15,159 nucleotides of DNA from CAZKUN01 sp964555935 (GTDB taxonomy: Bacteria > Armatimonadota > Zipacnadia > Zipacnadales > VGFC01), in contig CAZKUN010000223.1 of assembly GCA_964555935.1 (NCBI GenBank), positions 1-15,159 on the forward strand, given 5' to 3'. Shown here piece after piece: positions 14,087 to 15,159 of the stretch (position 1 is its first letter; every line of letters begins with the position of its first letter). The translations under genes and the position numbers were made by a program. The notes under the pieces are model-generated. The model was not told the DNA's origin, searched no databases, and worked only from the letters and a program-made list of their open reading frames with translations.

Positions 14087-15159
14087 GACATTTCCTGCTA
14101 GCGATCGTGCTGCTGCTGTTGGCTGCACTGAGTGCGGCCGATGTCGCGATCATCGATGATGGGCCGAAGGCGTATCTCGATGTGGCGGATCAGGACGTGG
14201 TGAAGTTGGGGATTTCGCCGGCGGTCGAGGATCTGACGCGATTCATCGCGGAGATGACCGGTGAATCGCTGCCACGCAGCGACGGAGATGTGGCGCTGTT
14301 TGATCCCACGCTCGATGCGCCGACGGAGTTTGCGTGCGCGGTCGGGGGAATCGAGGATCTGTCTGCATATGGAGCGCCGAACGCGTCAGTGGCAATTGTG
14401 CTGACGCCAACGCGGGTGTTTGAGCGGAACCCGTTTGCCGGCCCGGGCGAGAAGGTGGTCTGGACCTGCACGTGGGACCGCGCGGCGCAGCGGCTGAACA
14501 TGGTGCTGGGCATCGCGAATGAGGCGTACTACGGGCCGGGCCATGGTCCGCGTGAGATGGCAGTACTGGAGGCGACGGCCCCGGACTTCGCGGCGGGCGA
14601 GCAGGTCGCGCTCTCCATTGAGATGCGGGGCGGAGCTTCGGCGGGGGTGAGGGCTGGGTACCAACTGGGCGGCGGCGAATGGGTCACCACAGATTGGGTT
14701 GACCCCACGACGGCGGGTACGGATGACAGCGTGCCGGGCGAATCCGACAAGAACGGGCCGCAGGCCTGGGGTGAAGACTGGACCGAGCGTTGGGCGGGGA
14801 AGACGGCGCTGTTCGTGACGGGCTACGCGCCGAAGGGCCGGGAGGGGCGAGTCAGCATCGATGGCGTGACTGTGAGACGCGGCGGCGCGGTACTGATGGA
14901 GAGCGACTTCGGCGACGGGTTGAGCGGGTTCTCCATTTGCCCCGCGCAGGGGACGGCGACCGTGGAGGACGGACTCGCCGTGCTCGCGCCGGATAGCGAC
15001 GGCTGGAGCACGGTCGGGCTACGGGCGCTACTGCCGCCGAAGTATCAACTGAGCGAGCTGACGCCGATTACGGTTGAGCTTGCCGAGTATCCGCCCGGCG
15101 CGGATCCGTATGACGCGGAGTTGGCGCAAGGGTTTGAGGTCGAGGCGAGCGGGGAGAGA
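14083..15159 (+). CDS. Large secreted protein with GH67N/GH20-type N-terminal domain, 3'-partial
   Basis: The first 359 codons are open to the window edge. ATG 14083 overlaps the ceramidase-like TGA by 4 bases. A hydrophobic signal peptide is clear (MRHFLLAIVLLLLAALSAA, then DVAIID). Residues about 20-70 resemble the alpha/beta domain that precedes catalytic barrels in GH67, GH20 and DUF4838-type proteins. The key stretch is ISPAVEDLTRFIAEMTGESL (44-63), the usual helix ending in TG-x-x-L-P. Residues about 75-280 look beta-rich, with YGPGHGPREM and a segment VSIDGVTVRR that recalls the end of carbohydrate-binding sandwiches. A catalytic domain would lie beyond the edge, so a glycosidase call is inference. 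Coupling to the preceding hydrolase suggests a shared substrate. Confidence 0.65.
   Translation, partial: MRHFLLAIVLLLLAALSAADVAIIDDGPKAYLDVADQDVVKLGISPAVEDLTRFIAEMTGESLPRSDGDVALFDPTLDAPTEFACAVGGIEDLSAYGAPNASVAIVLTPTRVFERNPFAGPGEKVVWTCTWDRAAQRLNMVLGIANEAYYGPGHGPREMAVLEATAPDFAAGEQVALSIEMRGGASAGVRAGYQLGGGEWVTTDWVDPTTAGTDDSVPGESDKNGPQAWGEDWTERWAGKTALFVTGYAPKGREGRVSIDGVTVRRGGAVLMESDFGDGLSGFSICPAQGTATVEDGLAVLAPDSDGWSTVGLRALLPPKYQLSELTPITVELAEYPPGADPYDAELAQGFEVEASGER

Noticed and set aside
1..15159. CRISPR arrays, tRNA, rRNA, insertion sequences, attachment sites
   Set aside because: No regularly spaced direct repeats, no tRNA cloverleaf or rRNA core noticed, and no transposase or integrase motifs in any plausible gene.

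Overview
The window is a gene-dense, high-GC (visually about 65%) stretch of bacterial DNA, probably from a metagenome assembly because it holds two 10-N gaps. Secreted polysaccharide-active proteins, a BamB-like PQQ propeller, ceramidase-like and M60-like proteins and strong Shine-Dalgarno sites suggest a carbohydrate-scavenging bacterium. Armatimonadota, Planctomycetota or Hydrogenedentota would fit, but no rRNA or marker gene settles this. There is no CRISPR array, tRNA, rRNA, insertion sequence or phage gene.

Layout. (1) Bases 1-6722 are a minus-strand cluster. In transcription order it holds a glycosidase-like lipoprotein with an inserted carbohydrate-binding-like domain, an amidohydrolase coupled to it by an ATGA overlap, a secreted PQQ-type beta-propeller protein, and a secreted heparinase II/III-type lyase. 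The lyase gene is split by a one-base frameshift and runs off the left edge. (2) Bases 6917-11013 are plus strand: a secreted M60 (enhancin/TCAF-like) metallopeptidase, an unrecognised protein built of six ~34-residue helical repeats, and a second amidohydrolase overlapping it by 11 bases. (3) Bases 11099-12589 are minus strand: a GH5-like glycoside hydrolase and, behind it, a lone tatA. (4) Bases 12788-15159 are plus strand: a neutral-ceramidase-like hydrolase coupled by an ATGA overlap to a large secreted protein with a GH67N-like start, cut by the right edge.

How the genes may work together (inference): secreted lyase, glycosidases and the M60 peptidase would attack uronate-rich polysaccharides or glycoproteins outside the cytoplasm. 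The two cytosolic amidohydrolases could process released products, and TatA would support export of folded proteins.

The least ordinary content is the helical-repeat protein and two families of intergenic hairpins. Family 1 has three copies (2473-2501, 6791-6821, 9202-9230): different 9-10 bp palindromes that all run into the same 3' flank GCYACGYGG. Family 2 has two copies (11019-11070, 12615-12662): identical outer arms and flank, but different inner stems that each still pair, which is the pattern expected of conserved RNA or cruciform structure. No gene-free stretch exceeds 300 bases; the longest are the divergent gaps 6723-6916 and 12590-12787.
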